Assembly (NCBI RefSeq): GCF_001571145.1
Contig: NZ_BCTF01000001.1
Coordinates: 62,001-126,000, forward strand
Source: Hydrogenophaga flava NBRC 102514
GTDB taxonomy: Bacteria; Pseudomonadota; Gammaproteobacteria; Burkholderiales; Burkholderiaceae_C
DNA: 64,000 bases
Direction: 5' to 3'
The position numbers and the translations under genes were made by a program. Shown here piece after piece: positions 17,825 through 26,840 of this stretch; position 1 is the first letter of the stretch; each line of letters begins with the position of its first letter. The notes under the pieces are model-generated. The model made no database searches. It was not told the origin of the DNA and worked only from the letters and a program-made list of their open reading frames with translations.

Positions 17825-18700
17825 GTGCAACTGCTGCAACTGCTGATCGGCGGTGTGGCCCAGGGATGCATCTACGGACTCATTGCCCTGGGCTTCGTGC
17901 TGATCTACAAGGCCACCGAGACGGTGAGCTTCGCGCAGGGGGACCTGATGATGGTCGGCGCCTTCGGCGGCCTGCTGACCATGACGCTGCTGGGGTTTCC
18001 GTTCTGGGTCTCGGTGCTGGCGGCCGTCATCGGCATGGGCCTGTTCGGCGTGCTGCTGGAACGCATGGTGATCCGCCCCATCCTGGGCCAGCCGGCGTTC
18101 TCCATCGTGATGCTCACCATCGGCGTGGGCTACGTGCTGCGCGGCGTGATCACCATGATTCCCAACATCGGCACCGACACGCACTCGCTGGCCGTGCCCT
18201 ACGCGGGCGAGGTGCTGAACATGGGCGGCCTGGTGCTCGCCGCCGAGCAGCTGGTGATCATCGGCGTCACCGCGGTGCTGTGCGCCGGCCTGTTCGCCAT
18301 GTTCAAGTACAGCAAGCTGGGCATCGCCATGCAGGCCTCGTCGCAGAACCAGCTGGCCGCCTACTACATGGGCATCCCGGTCAAGCGGCTCAACGGCCTG
18401 GTCTGGGGCCTGGCGGCCGGCGTCGCCGCCATCGCCGGCCTGCTGCTGGCGCCCATCACCTTCGTGCACGCCAACATGGGCTTCATCGGCCTCAAGGCCT
18501 TTCCGGCCGCGGTGGTGGGCGGCTTCGGCAGCCTGCCCGGCGCCATCGTGGGCGGGCTGGTGATCGGCATCGTCGAGGCGCTCTCTGGCTTCTACCTGCC
18601 CGAAGGTTTCAAGGACATCGCGCCCTACATCGTGGTGCTGCTGATGCTGGTGCTCAAGCCGAACGGCCTGTTCGGCGAGAAGCTGCGCAAAAAGGTCTGA
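17825..18700 (+). CDS. Branched-chain amino acid-type ABC transporter permease LivH-like
   Basis: A 291-residue inner-membrane permease with about eight hydrophobic segments; the N-terminal GCIYGLIALGFVLIYKATE and the coupling region SKLGIAMQASSQNQLAAYYMG are typical of LivH. It starts at GTG 17825 with AAAGGAGA 8-14 bases upstream; no suitable ATG exists. The system (LivHMGF plus binding protein at 23305) imports small carboxylates; in Burkholderiales such importers often serve aromatic or fatty acids rather than amino acids. It is the first gene of the rightward arm of locus A, 4 bases before livM. Confidence 0.9.
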   Translation: MQLLQLLIGGVAQGCIYGLIALGFVLIYKATETVSFAQGDLMMVGAFGGLLTMTLLGFPFWVSVLAAVIGMGLFGVLLERMVIRPILGQPAFSIVMLTIGVGYVLRGVITMIPNIGTDTHSLAVPYAGEVLNMGGLVLAAEQLVIIGVTAVLCAGLFAMFKYSKLGIAMQASSQNQLAAYYMGIPVKRLNGLVWGLAAGVAAIAGLLLAPITFVHANMGFIGLKAFPAAVVGGFGSLPGAIVGGLVIGIVEALSGFYLPEGFKDIAPYIVVLLMLVLKPNGLFGEKLRKKV

Positions 18701-18704
18701 ACCG

Positions 18705-19781
18705 ATGCGTTTCATTTTCAAGACCGACTACGACCAGGACATCCGGCTGGCCAAACACCGCGGCCATGTGTTCTGGTACAGCCTGCTGGGCCTGTTCCTC
18801 GCGGTGGCGCCCTGGGCCCTGCCCGAGTACTGGCTGGCGCAGCTGACCTTCGTGCTGATCTACGCCATCGTCGGCCTGGGCCTGATGCTGCTGGCCGGCT
18901 TCACCGGCCTGTTCTCGCTGGGTCACGCGGCCTTCCTCGGCGTCGGCGCCTACACCGAGGCCGTGCTCACCAACGCGGGCTGGCCGTTTCCTATTTCCAT
19001 CGCCTGCGCCGGCCTGCTCTCGGCCGCGGTGGGCATGGTGGTGGGCCTGCCGGCGCTGCGCGTCAAAGGCATCTACCTGGGCATGGCCACGCTGGCCTTC
19101 GGCTTCATCGTCGAAGAAGGCATGGCGCGCTGGGAACACGTGACCGGCGGCAACGCCGGCCTGGTGGTCAACCCGCCCGCCATCGGCGGCTGGAGCATCG
19201 ACTCCACCGAAGGCTTCTACTTCCTCTGCCTGGTGCTCTGCGTGGGCGCCACGCTGGCCATCGTCAACCTGCTGCGCGCGCCCACCGGCCGCGCCTTCGT
19301 CGCCATCCGCGATTCGGAGATCTCCGCGCAGAGCATGGGCATCCACCTGGCGCGCTACAAGACGCTGTCGTTCGCGCTGTCGGCCGCGCTGGCCGGCATC
19401 GGCGGCGCGCTGTACGCGCACAAGATCCAGTTCCTCTCGCCCGACCAGTTCTCCATCATCCAGTCCATCGACCTGCTGCTGATGGTGGTGATCGGCGGCC
19501 TGGGTTCGATCCACGGCGCCTTCCTGGGCGCGATCTTCCTGATCGTGATGCCGCAGCTGATCGCACTGGCCAAGGACTTCCTGCCCGAGGCCATCGGCCA
19601 GTCCACCGGTCTGCAGGGCACGGTGTATGGCGTGGTGCTGATCGCCTTCGTGCTGTTCGAGCCCATGGGCCTGTACGGCCGCTGGCTCAAGGTGCGCACC
19701 TGGTTCCAGCTGTTCCCGTTCTACCGCAAGGGCATGTTCAAGCGGCAGAAGTCGTTCCAGAAATCGGACCGTCTGAAATGA
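18705..19781 (+). CDS. Branched-chain amino acid-type ABC transporter permease LivM-like
   Basis: A 358-residue inner-membrane permease. After a cytosolic N-terminus it has LivM segments such as GLGLMLLAGFTGLFSLGHAAF and the coupling motif AFVAIRDSEISAQSMGIHLA, followed by GGLGSIHGAFLGA near the C-terminus. It pairs with the upstream LivH-like protein to form the membrane channel. The last 30 residues are Lys/Phe-rich and cytosolic. The stop overlaps the livG start (ATGA at 19778-19781). Confidence 0.92.
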   Translation: MRFIFKTDYDQDIRLAKHRGHVFWYSLLGLFLAVAPWALPEYWLAQLTFVLIYAIVGLGLMLLAGFTGLFSLGHAAFLGVGAYTEAVLTNAGWPFPISIACAGLLSAAVGMVVGLPALRVKGIYLGMATLAFGFIVEEGMARWEHVTGGNAGLVVNPPAIGGWSIDSTEGFYFLCLVLCVGATLAIVNLLRAPTGRAFVAIRDSEISAQSMGIHLARYKTLSFALSAALAGIGGALYAHKIQFLSPDQFSIIQSIDLLLMVVIGGLGSIHGAFLGAIFLIVMPQLIALAKDFLPEAIGQSTGLQGTVYGVVLIAFVLFEPMGLYGRWLKVRTWFQLFPFYRKGMFKRQKSFQKSDRLK

Positions 19782-20617
19782 GCGCCATGAACGACGACAT
19801 CCTCCTCTCGGCCCGGGACCTGAGCGTGCGCTTCGGCGGCGTGCTGGCGGTCAACCGGGTGAGCTTCGACGTGAAGAAGGGCGAGGTGTTCACCCTGATC
19901 GGCCCCAACGGTGCGGGCAAGACCACGGTGTTCAACCTGATCAGCCGCATCTACACGCCCACCAGCGGCGAGATCCACTTAGCCAGCCACCAGGGCACGC
20001 TGAAGCTGACCGACCTGCCGCCGCACAAGGTGGCCGGCCTGGGCATCGCGCGCACCTTCCAGAACATCGAGCTGTTCGAGCACGCCACGGTGCTGCAGAA
20101 CCTGCTGATCGGGCGCCATACGCACCGGCAGACAGGGCTGTGGAGCGAGCTGCTGTTCACCGGCAAGACCCGCGCCGCCGAGATCGCCGCGCGCGAGAAG
20201 GTGGAACAGGTGATCGACTTCCTCGACCTGCAGCACCACCGCGAGTCGATGGTGGCGGGCCTGCCGTATGGCGTGCGCAAGGTGGTGGAGCTGGCGCGCG
20301 CGCTGTGCACCGAACCTCGCCTGCTGCTGCTGGACGAACCGTCGTCGGGCCTGAACGTGGAGGAAACCGAGGACATGGCGTTCTGGATCAGCGACATCAA
20401 GAACGAACTGGGCGTGACCGTGCTGATGGTGGAACACGACATGACGCTCGTGTCCAAGGTGTCCGACCGCGTGCTGGCCATGAGCATGGGCGCCGAGCTG
20501 GCCACCGGCACGCCGGCCGAGGTGCAGAGCCACCCCGGCGTGATCGAGGCCTACCTCGGCACGGTGGACGACGTGTCCAGCCTGCGCCGCGAGAACCATG
20601 GGAGGGTGGCGGCATGA
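19778..20617 (+). CDS. ABC transporter ATP-binding protein LivG-like
   Basis: A 279-residue ATPase with Walker A GPNGAGKTT, Q-loop region ARTFQNIELFEHATVLQNLL, Walker B LLLLDEPSSGLN and switch histidine in VEHDM. The signature segment reads LPYGVRKVVELARAL, slightly different from the LSYGxQ form usual in LivG. It has the LivG-specific long helical insertion after the Q-loop (about residues 108-160). It energises the LivHM channel with LivF. Translational coupling by 4-base overlaps on both sides shows that the operon is continuous. Confidence 0.92.
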   Translation: MSAMNDDILLSARDLSVRFGGVLAVNRVSFDVKKGEVFTLIGPNGAGKTTVFNLISRIYTPTSGEIHLASHQGTLKLTDLPPHKVAGLGIARTFQNIELFEHATVLQNLLIGRHTHRQTGLWSELLFTGKTRAAEIAAREKVEQVIDFLDLQHHRESMVAGLPYGVRKVVELARALCTEPRLLLLDEPSSGLNVEETEDMAFWISDIKNELGVTVLMVEHDMTLVSKVSDRVLAMSMGAELATGTPAEVQSHPGVIEAYLGTVDDVSSLRRENHGRVAA

Positions 20618-21402
20618 CGGCCCCGGTCACCGACAACGCGGTGCTCAAGCTGCTCAACGTAGAGAGCGCCTACGGCCCCATCAAGGCCATCCGCGGCGTG
20701 AGCCTGCAAGTGCGGCGCGGCGAGATCGCCACCGTGCTGGGCAGCAACGGCGCCGGCAAGACCACCATCCTCAAGACCATCAGCGGCATCATCGACCCGC
20801 GCAAGGGCAGCATCGAATTCAAGGGCGAGAACATCACCGCGCAGGACCCGGCGCTGATCGTGCAGCGCGGCCTGATGCACGTGCCCGAGGGGCGCGAGGT
20901 GTTCCCGCTGCTCTCGGTGCGCGACAACCTGCTGATGGGTGCGTACACCCGCAAAGACCGCGACGGCGTGGCGCGCGACATGGAGCTGGTCTTCAACTAC
21001 TTCCCCATCCTGCGCGAGCGCGCCGCGCAGGACGCCGGCCTGCTCTCGGGCGGCCAGCAGCAGATGCTGGCCATCAGCCGCGCGCTCATGGCCAACCCCG
21101 ACCTGATCCTGCTGGACGAACCCAGCCTTGGCCTGTCGCCCAAGCTGACCAAGGAGATCTTCGAGATCGTGGTGCGCATCAACCGCGAGCGCGGCACCAC
21201 CATCCTGCTGGTGGAGCAGAACGCCAACATGGCGCTGAACGCCTCGGACTACGGCTACGTGCTGGAGAACGGACGCATCGTGATGGAAGACACCTGCGCC
21301 CGCCTGCGCGAGAAGGACGACATCAAGGAGTTCTACCTCGGCATGAAGGAAGCCGGTGTGCGCGCCGACCGGCGCTGGAAGAAAAAGAAGAACTGGCGGT
21401 GA
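20614..21402 (+). CDS. ABC transporter ATP-binding protein LivF-like
   Basis: A 262-residue ATPase: Walker A GSNGAGKTT, signature LSGGQQQMLAI, Walker B LILLDEPSLGLSP, and VPEGREVFPLLSVRDNL, a LivF hallmark. It is longer than a standard LivF because of a basic tail (RRWKKKKNWR). The start is ATG 20614 in the ATGA overlap with livG; a longer frame beginning at 20140 only shadows livG. The next gene, an acyl-CoA synthetase, begins 4 bases after its stop. Confidence 0.9.
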   Translation: MTAPVTDNAVLKLLNVESAYGPIKAIRGVSLQVRRGEIATVLGSNGAGKTTILKTISGIIDPRKGSIEFKGENITAQDPALIVQRGLMHVPEGREVFPLLSVRDNLLMGAYTRKDRDGVARDMELVFNYFPILRERAAQDAGLLSGGQQQMLAISRALMANPDLILLDEPSLGLSPKLTKEIFEIVVRINRERGTTILLVEQNANMALNASDYGYVLENGRIVMEDTCARLREKDDIKEFYLGMKEAGVRADRRWKKKKNWR

Positions 21403-21406
21403 ACAC

Positions 21407-23263
21407 ATGAGCTATCTCTGGGATCTCTCCGCCATCCGCCCGCAGACCGACGTGGTCATGCCCGGCGATACCATTCCCGCGATCTTCTGGAACGCGGTCG
21501 ACCGGCGCGGTCCGGGCATCTGGCTGCGGCAGAAGGAATTCGGCATCTGGCGCAGCTGGAGCTGGACCCAGGTGGGCCAGGCGGTGCGCGAGATCGGCCA
21601 CGGCCTGATCGCCATCGGCTTCGGCGAACGCGAGACCGCGTCCATCCTCTCCAACACCAACGTCGAGTGGGTGCTGTGCGACCTGGCCGTGCTCAGCGCC
21701 AACGGCGTGGCCAACGGCATCTACCCGACCGACGCGGCCGAACAGGTGCAGTTCCTCAGCGAGGACTCGGGCACCACCGTGCTGTTCGTGGAAGACGACG
21801 AGCAGCTGGACAAGGCGCTGGAGGTGCGCGAGCACCTGCCGCAACTCAAGAAGATCGTGGTGTTCGACATGGACGGCTTGCGCGACTTCCACGACCCCAT
21901 GGTGATCAGCCTGGACGCGCTGCGCGCACTCGGCCGCCAGCACCTGGCGCTGCACCCGAAGGCGCTGGAGCAGCGCGTGGCCGCCGTGAAGCCGGACGAC
22001 CTGGCCATCCTGGTCTACACCTCGGGCACCACCGGCAAGCCCAAGGGCGCGATGCACGCGCACAAAGGGCTGGTCTACACCGTGCGCGGCTACAACACGC
22101 TGATCGCGCGCGACGAAGCCGACGAGTGCATGTGCTTCCTGCCGCTGTGCCACATCGCCGAGCGCATGGGCGGCGAGTACTTCTCGCTCTACACCGGGGC
22201 CAGGCTCAACTTCGTCGAGAACCCCGAGACGGTGCCCGAGAACGTGCGCGAGATCGCGCCCACGGTGTTCACCGCCGTGCCGCGCGTGTGGGAGAAGTTC
22301 TATTCGGGCGTGATGATCACCCTCAAGGAAGCCAGCCGGCTGCAGCAGGCCGCCTACGCCTGGGCCATCGGCGTCGGCCAGCGCGTGGCCGACCACGTGC
22401 TCAAGGGCGAGGCCGTGCCCGGGGGCCTGCAGTGGCAGTTCCGCGCCGCGCGCCTGCTCGTGCTGGACAACGTGCGCAAGCTCATCGGCATCCACCGCGC
22501 GCGTTTCCTGGTCACCGGCGCGGCGCCGATCTCGCCCGAACTGGTGCGCTGGTACCTGGCGCTGGGCGTGCCCATGCTGGAGGTCTGGGGCATGACGGAA
22601 ACCTGCGGTGCGTCCACCGGCATCCCCGCCGAGCGCATCAAGCCCGGCAGCATCGGCCCGGCCGCGCAGTACAACGAGGTGAAGCTCGACCCGCAGACCG
22701 GCGAGATCCTGGTGCGCGGGCCCAACGTGTTCATGGGCTACCTGAACCTGCCCGAGAAGACGGCCGAGACCATCGACAAGGACGGCTGGCTGCACACGGG
22801 CGACGTGGGCGTGGTCGATGAGGAAGGGTTTTTCCGCATCACCGACCGCATGAAGGACATCATCATCACCGCAGGGGGCAAGAACATCACCCCCAGCGAG
22901 CTGGAGAACGAACTCAAGTTCTCGCCCTACATCACCGACGCGGTGGTGATCGGCGACAAGCGGGCCTACCTCACCGTGATCATCATGATCGACCAGGAGA
23001 ACGTGGAGAAGTTTGCGCAGGACCACGACGTGCCCTTCTCCAACTACGCCAGCCTGACCCGAGCCCCCGAAGTGCAGCAGCTGATCCAGGACGTGATCGA
23101 CGCCACCAACAAGAAGTTCGCCCGCGTCGAGCAGATCAAGAAGTTCTGGCTGCTGGAGACCCAGCTGACCGCCGAGGACGAAGAACTCACGCCCACCATG
23201 AAGCTCAAACGCAAGCTGGTGCAGCAGAAATACGCCGAGCAGATCGAGGCCATGTACCGCTGA
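21407..23263 (+). CDS. AMP-dependent acyl-CoA synthetase (long-chain type)
   Basis: A 618-residue adenylate-forming ligase. The P-loop motif YTSGTTGKPKG is at residues 204-214; MTETCGASTG, the hinge region GWLHTGDVGVVDEEGFF.ITDRMKD and the C-terminal lysine region follow. It converts a carboxylic acid to its CoA ester with ATP. Its position inside the transporter operon, between livF and the binding-protein gene, suggests that imported substrate is activated immediately. By role it could correspond to AtuH (citronellyl-CoA synthetase), but the sequence alone does not fix the acyl group. Confidence 0.9.
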   Translation: MSYLWDLSAIRPQTDVVMPGDTIPAIFWNAVDRRGPGIWLRQKEFGIWRSWSWTQVGQAVREIGHGLIAIGFGERETASILSNTNVEWVLCDLAVLSANGVANGIYPTDAAEQVQFLSEDSGTTVLFVEDDEQLDKALEVREHLPQLKKIVVFDMDGLRDFHDPMVISLDALRALGRQHLALHPKALEQRVAAVKPDDLAILVYTSGTTGKPKGAMHAHKGLVYTVRGYNTLIARDEADECMCFLPLCHIAERMGGEYFSLYTGARLNFVENPETVPENVREIAPTVFTAVPRVWEKFYSGVMITLKEASRLQQAAYAWAIGVGQRVADHVLKGEAVPGGLQWQFRAARLLVLDNVRKLIGIHRARFLVTGAAPISPELVRWYLALGVPMLEVWGMTETCGASTGIPAERIKPGSIGPAAQYNEVKLDPQTGEILVRGPNVFMGYLNLPEKTAETIDKDGWLHTGDVGVVDEEGFFRITDRMKDIIITAGGKNITPSELENELKFSPYITDAVVIGDKRAYLTVIIMIDQENVEKFAQDHDVPFSNYASLTRAPEVQQLIQDVIDATNKKFARVEQIKKFWLLETQLTAEDEELTPTMKLKRKLVQQKYAEQIEAMYR

Positions 23264-23304
23264 CCCGGCCGCCCCGTTTTTTTCCACCCAGGAGACAAGC
23301 CCCC

Positions 23305-24468
23305 ATGAAAGCCCGACTCACTCTGACCGCCGCCGCTCTGGCACTGACGGCCGGCGCCACCTTCGCACAGTCGCAAGGCGTGAGCAAGGACGAAATCGTC
23401 CTCGGCTCGATCCAGGACCTCTCCGGCCCGCTCGCCGGCTTCGGCAAGCAGGCCCGCCTGGGCATGATGCTGCGCGTGGACGAGATCAACGAGCAGGGCG
23501 GCATCAACGGCCGCAAGCTCAAGCTGCTGGTGGAAGACAGCAAGTACGACCCCAAGACCGCCGTGCTGGCGGCGCAGAAGCTGGTCAACCAGGACAAGAT
23601 CTTCATGATGGTCGGCCACATCGGCACGGCGCAGAACATGGCCGCCATGCCGGTGCAGTTCCAGAAGAACGTGATCAATTTCTTCCCCATCACCGCTGCG
23701 CGCGAGATGTACGAGCCCTTCCACAAGCTCAAGTACTCCTTCGCCGCCACGTACTTCGACCAGATGAAGAACTCGCTGCCGGTGGTGGTGAAGGAGAAAG
23801 GCGCCAAGAAGGTCTGCACCGTCTACCAGGACGACGAGTTCGGGCTGGAGGTGGTGCGCGGCGCCAAGGAAGGCCTGAAGTCCATCGGCATGGAAATGGC
23901 CGAGGAAGCCAGCTTCAAGCGCGGCGCCACCGAGTTCGGCTCGCAGATGCAGAAGCTGGCCGCCGCGCAGTGCGACTTCGTGGTGCTCGGCACCATCATC
24001 CGCGAGACCGTGGGCACCATCGCCACCGCGCGCAAGCTCGGCTTCAACCCCACCTTCATGGGCAGCAGCGCGCTCTACACCGACCTGATCCACAAGCTGG
24101 GCGGCCCGGCCATGAACGGCCTGTACGCCACCATGACGGTGCAGAACCCCTACCTGGACGACGCCTCGCAGCCGGTGCGCTTCTGGGCCAACAAGTACAA
24201 GACCAAGTTCAACGAGGACCCCACCGTGTTCTCGGTCTACGGCTACAACATCATCGACACCTTCGCCAAGGCCGCCGGCAAGGCCGGGCCTGGCCTGAGC
24301 ACGGACAGCTTCATCAAGGTGATGGACACGATGACGATCCCGACCGACATCTTCGGCAGCGCGCCCGCCAGCTTCGGTCCGCAGAAGCGCCTGGGCAGCA
24401 ACGCCTCGCGCCTGTCGCAGATCACCGACGGCAAGTGGAAGGTGATTTCGGACTACCCGAAGAACTGA
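23305..24468 (+). CDS. ABC transporter substrate-binding protein (LivK-like)
   Basis: A 387-residue periplasmic binding protein with a signal peptide (residues 1-21, ending TFA-QS). The type I fold is evident from VLGSIQDLSGPLAGFGKQAR, NGRKLKLLVEDSKYDP and the VFSVYGYNIIDTFAKAA segment. It delivers substrate to the LivHMGF channel encoded just upstream. Shine-Dalgarno AGGAGA lies before ATG 23305. The 41-base gap after the synthetase has a run of seven T without a convincing stem. A strong terminator follows at 24515. Confidence 0.92.
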   Translation: MKARLTLTAAALALTAGATFAQSQGVSKDEIVLGSIQDLSGPLAGFGKQARLGMMLRVDEINEQGGINGRKLKLLVEDSKYDPKTAVLAAQKLVNQDKIFMMVGHIGTAQNMAAMPVQFQKNVINFFPITAAREMYEPFHKLKYSFAATYFDQMKNSLPVVVKEKGAKKVCTVYQDDEFGLEVVRGAKEGLKSIGMEMAEEASFKRGATEFGSQMQKLAAAQCDFVVLGTIIRETVGTIATARKLGFNPTFMGSSALYTDLIHKLGGPAMNGLYATMTVQNPYLDDASQPVRFWANKYKTKFNEDPTVFSVYGYNIIDTFAKAAGKAGPGLSTDSFIKVMDTMTIPTDIFGSAPASFGPQKRLGSNASRLSQITDGKWKVISDYPKN

Positions 24469-24514
24469 TCCCCGCTCAGAGCTGCGCGCCGCCTGTCTGA
24501 ACAGGCCATGCGCG

Positions 24515-24550
24515 AAAGCCGCCACGCCCCGTGCGATGGCGGCTTTTTTT
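24515..24550 (+). terminator. Rho-independent terminator after the liv operon
   Basis: Stem AAGCCGCCA (24516-24524) pairs with TGGCGGCTT (24537-24545), followed by a T run to 24550. The right-hand part, GTGCGATGGCGGCTTTTTT, recurs at the terminator ending at 35288. Confidence 0.88.
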
Positions 24551-24561
24551 GTGGCCTCGGC

Positions 24562-24768
24562 CTACTTGGGGCGCGCGTCCTCGGTGGTCAGCGGCTTGCC
24601 GCCCGAGCCCCACCAGCCGCTGCGGATCTCCTGGATCACGCAGCGCGTCATGGGGCGAAAGCCTTCGCCGCCCACCTGCACCACCGCTTCGGTGATGGCG
24701 GCGATCAGTGCGTGCTTCTTGTCGTCGGGCAACACGCCCTCGATGATCTTGACGTCGATGAAAGGCAT
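24562..24768 (-). CDS. 4-oxalocrotonate tautomerase family protein
   Basis: A 68-residue tautomerase. After Met removal the catalytic Pro is N-terminal (MPFIDVKIIEGVLPDDKK), and EAVVQVGGEG and VIQEIRSGWWGSGG fit the beta-alpha-beta fold; length is normal. Such enzymes ketonise 2-hydroxymuconate-like products of catechol meta cleavage. It is the last gene of the leftward catabolic operon beginning at 33494, 9 bases after the RutE-like gene, which supports a role in ring-cleavage product processing. Confidence 0.87.
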   Translation of the reverse strand: MPFIDVKIIEGVLPDDKKHALIAAITEAVVQVGGEGFRPMTRCVIQEIRSGWWGSGGKPLTTEDARPK

Positions 24769-24777
24769 GGTGGTCTC

Positions 24778-25368
24778 CTAGGCCAGGGTGGCCACGGTCT
24801 CGAACGGCAGCCGGGGTCCCCGCGGACGCAGGGAAGCGGTGTCGCCATGACCGAGGTTGATGAGGAAGTTCGAGCGGAAGCGCCCGTCCGGGAAGAAGCT
24901 GCGGTCCAGCGCATCGGCGTCAAAGCCGCTCATGGGCCCGCAGTCCAGCCCGAGCAGGCGGGCCGCCACGATGAGGTAGGCGCCCTGCAGGCTGCTGTTG
25001 CGCAGCCCTACGGTTTGCGCCAGCGCGGGCTTGCCGTCGTACGCCGCGGCGGCGGTGGGCATGTGCGGGAACTGGGTCGCCAGGTGCTCGTAGAAGCGGC
25101 TGTCGTGGGCCACGATCACGGTCACCGGTGCGCTCATGGCCTTGTCCACATTGCCCGGTGCCAGGCAGGGCCGCAGCTTCTCCTTGCCTTCGGCGCTGCG
25201 CACGAACACGTAGCGCGCCGGCTGGCAGTTGGAGGCCGTGGGGCCCCACTGGGCGAGTTCGCACAGCGCCTTCAGGGTGTCGTCGGAGACGGGTTCGTCG
25301 CGGAACTTCGGGAAGGTGCGGGCGGCCGAGAACGCCAGTTCGGTGGGGGACAGGGTCGGGTGGGTCAT
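24778..25368 (-). CDS. Nitroreductase-fold malonic semialdehyde reductase, RutE type
   Basis: A 196-residue flavin-dependent reductase of the HadB/RutE subgroup of the nitroreductase superfamily, recognised by ARTFPKFRDEPVSDDTL, WGPTASNCQPARYVFV and GPMSGFDADALD. RutE reduces malonic semialdehyde to 3-hydroxypropionate; members elsewhere act on other small aldehydes or unsaturated acids. The start at 25368 (MTHPTLSPTEL) is taken rather than the longer upstream frame. It lies 26 bases after the aldehyde dehydrogenase in the same operon. Confidence 0.85.
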   Translation of the reverse strand: MTHPTLSPTELAFSAARTFPKFRDEPVSDDTLKALCELAQWGPTASNCQPARYVFVRSAEGKEKLRPCLAPGNVDKAMSAPVTVIVAHDSRFYEHLATQFPHMPTAAAAYDGKPALAQTVGLRNSSLQGAYLIVAARLLGLDCGPMSGFDADALDRSFFPDGRFRSNFLINLGHGDTASLRPRGPRLPFETVATLA

Positions 25369-25394
25369 GGAGGCCTCGAAAGGGTTGGAAGCGG

Positions 25395-26840
25395 TCAGGC
25401 CGCGGTGTAGGCGGTCTTGACCGTGGTGTAGAAATCGGCAGCGTAACTGCCCTGCTCGCGCGGCCCCATGCTGGAACCCTTGCGCCCGCCGAACGGCACG
25501 TGGTAGTCGACCCCCGCGGTGGGTGCGTTGACCATCACCATGCCCGCCTGTGCATGCCGCTTGAAGTGGGTCGCGTGTTTCAGGCTGGTGGTGCACAGGC
25601 CGCTGGACAGGCCGAACGGCGTGTCGTTGGCCAGCGCCAGGGCCTCCTCGTAGTCGCGCGCGCGGACCACGTTGGCCACCGGCCCGAACACCTCCTCGCG
25701 GCTGATGCGCATGGTGTTGTCGGTGCCGGTGAGCAGCGCCGGGGTGAGGTAGTGACCCGGCTGCCCGAGGTCGTTGCTGGCGCGGTGTTCGCCGCCAAAC
25801 GCCAGCGTGGCGCCCTCTTCCTGGGCGATCCGGATGTAGTCCAGATCGACCGCGAGCTGGCGCTCGTCCACCACCGGGCCGATGTCGGTGCCCGGGCGGC
25901 GCGCGTCGTCAACCTTGAGCTGTTTCAGGCGCTCCACCACCGCGGCGACAAAGCGGTCGTGGATGCCCTCGGTCACGATCAGCCGGCTCGACGCCGTGCA
26001 GCGCTGGCCTGTGGAATAGAACGAACCCAGCACCGCGCACTGGACCGCCACCGCGAGGTCGGCGTCGTCGAGCACGAGCAGCGGGTTCTTGCCGCCCATC
26101 TCCAGCTGGTACTTGGCCCCGCGCGCCGCGCAGGCCGCCGCCAGGCGCCGGCCGGTGGCCACCGAGCCGGTGAAGCTCAGTCCGGCCACGCGTGGGTCGT
26201 CCACCAGCGCGGTGCCGATCTCGGCGCCCGAGCCCATCACCAGGTTGAACACGCCCGCCGGCAGGCCGCTGCGCGAGAGGATCTCGGCCAGCGCCCAGGC
26301 CGAGCCGGGCACCAGTTCGGCGGGCTTGAACACCACGCAGTTGCCGAAGGCCAGCGCGGGCGCGATCTTCCAGGCCGGGATGGCGATGGGGAAATTCCAG
26401 GGCGTGATCAGGCTCACCACGCCCAGCGGTTCGCGCGTGATCTCCACCCCGATGCCGGGTCGCACCGACGCCAGCAGCTCACCCCGCTGGCGCAGCGCCT
26501 CGCCGGCGAAGAACTTGAAGATCTGCCCGGCGCGCACCACCTCGCCCACCGCCTCGGGCAAGGTCTTGCCTTCTTCGCGCGCCAGCAGGTCGCCCAGTTC
26601 GGCGCTGCGCGCCAGGATTTCGCTGCCGGCCTTGTCGAGCACATCGAAGCGCTGCTGCGGCCCCGAGAGCGACCAGGCGGGGAACGCGGCCGCCGCCGCA
26701 TCCACCGCGCTGCGCGCCTGCGCCAGGTCGGCCAGCGCGTACTCGCCGATCACATCCCGCGTGTCCGACGGGTTGATGTTGCGCACGCTGCGCGCACCCG
26801 CCACCCATTCGCCGCCGATGAAGTTGTGTCCCTGCGCCAT
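25395..26840 (-). CDS. NAD(P)-dependent aldehyde dehydrogenase (2-oxoglutarate semialdehyde dehydrogenase-like)
   Basis: A 481-residue ALDH. The NAD motif is around FTGSVATG, the general base is in QLEMGGKNP and the catalytic cysteine in STGQRCTASSR. The C-terminal GGRKGSSMGPREQGSYAADF is typical of 2,5-dioxovalerate (alpha-ketoglutaric semialdehyde) dehydrogenases, though 2-hydroxymuconic semialdehyde or benzaldehyde oxidation would suit the operon better. The ATG at 26840 shares a base with the stop of the upstream VOC gene (TGATG). The frame's 14 extra upstream residues are unlikely. Confidence 0.9.
   Translation of the reverse strand: MAQGHNFIGGEWVAGARSVRNINPSDTRDVIGEYALADLAQARSAVDAAAAAFPAWSLSGPQQRFDVLDKAGSEILARSAELGDLLAREEGKTLPEAVGEVVRAGQIFKFFAGEALRQRGELLASVRPGIGVEITREPLGVVSLITPWNFPIAIPAWKIAPALAFGNCVVFKPAELVPGSAWALAEILSRSGLPAGVFNLVMGSGAEIGTALVDDPRVAGLSFTGSVATGRRLAAACAARGAKYQLEMGGKNPLLVLDDADLAVAVQCAVLGSFYSTGQRCTASSRLIVTEGIHDRFVAAVVERLKQLKVDDARRPGTDIGPVVDERQLAVDLDYIRIAQEEGATLAFGGEHRASNDLGQPGHYLTPALLTGTDNTMRISREEVFGPVANVVRARDYEEALALANDTPFGLSSGLCTTSLKHATHFKRHAQAGMVMVNAPTAGVDYHVPFGGRKGSSMGPREQGSYAADFYTTVKTAYTAA

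Noticed and set aside
23264..23304. Internal terminator before livK (run of seven T)
   Set aside because: The preceding CGGCCGCCCCG does not form a stable stem adjacent to the T run.
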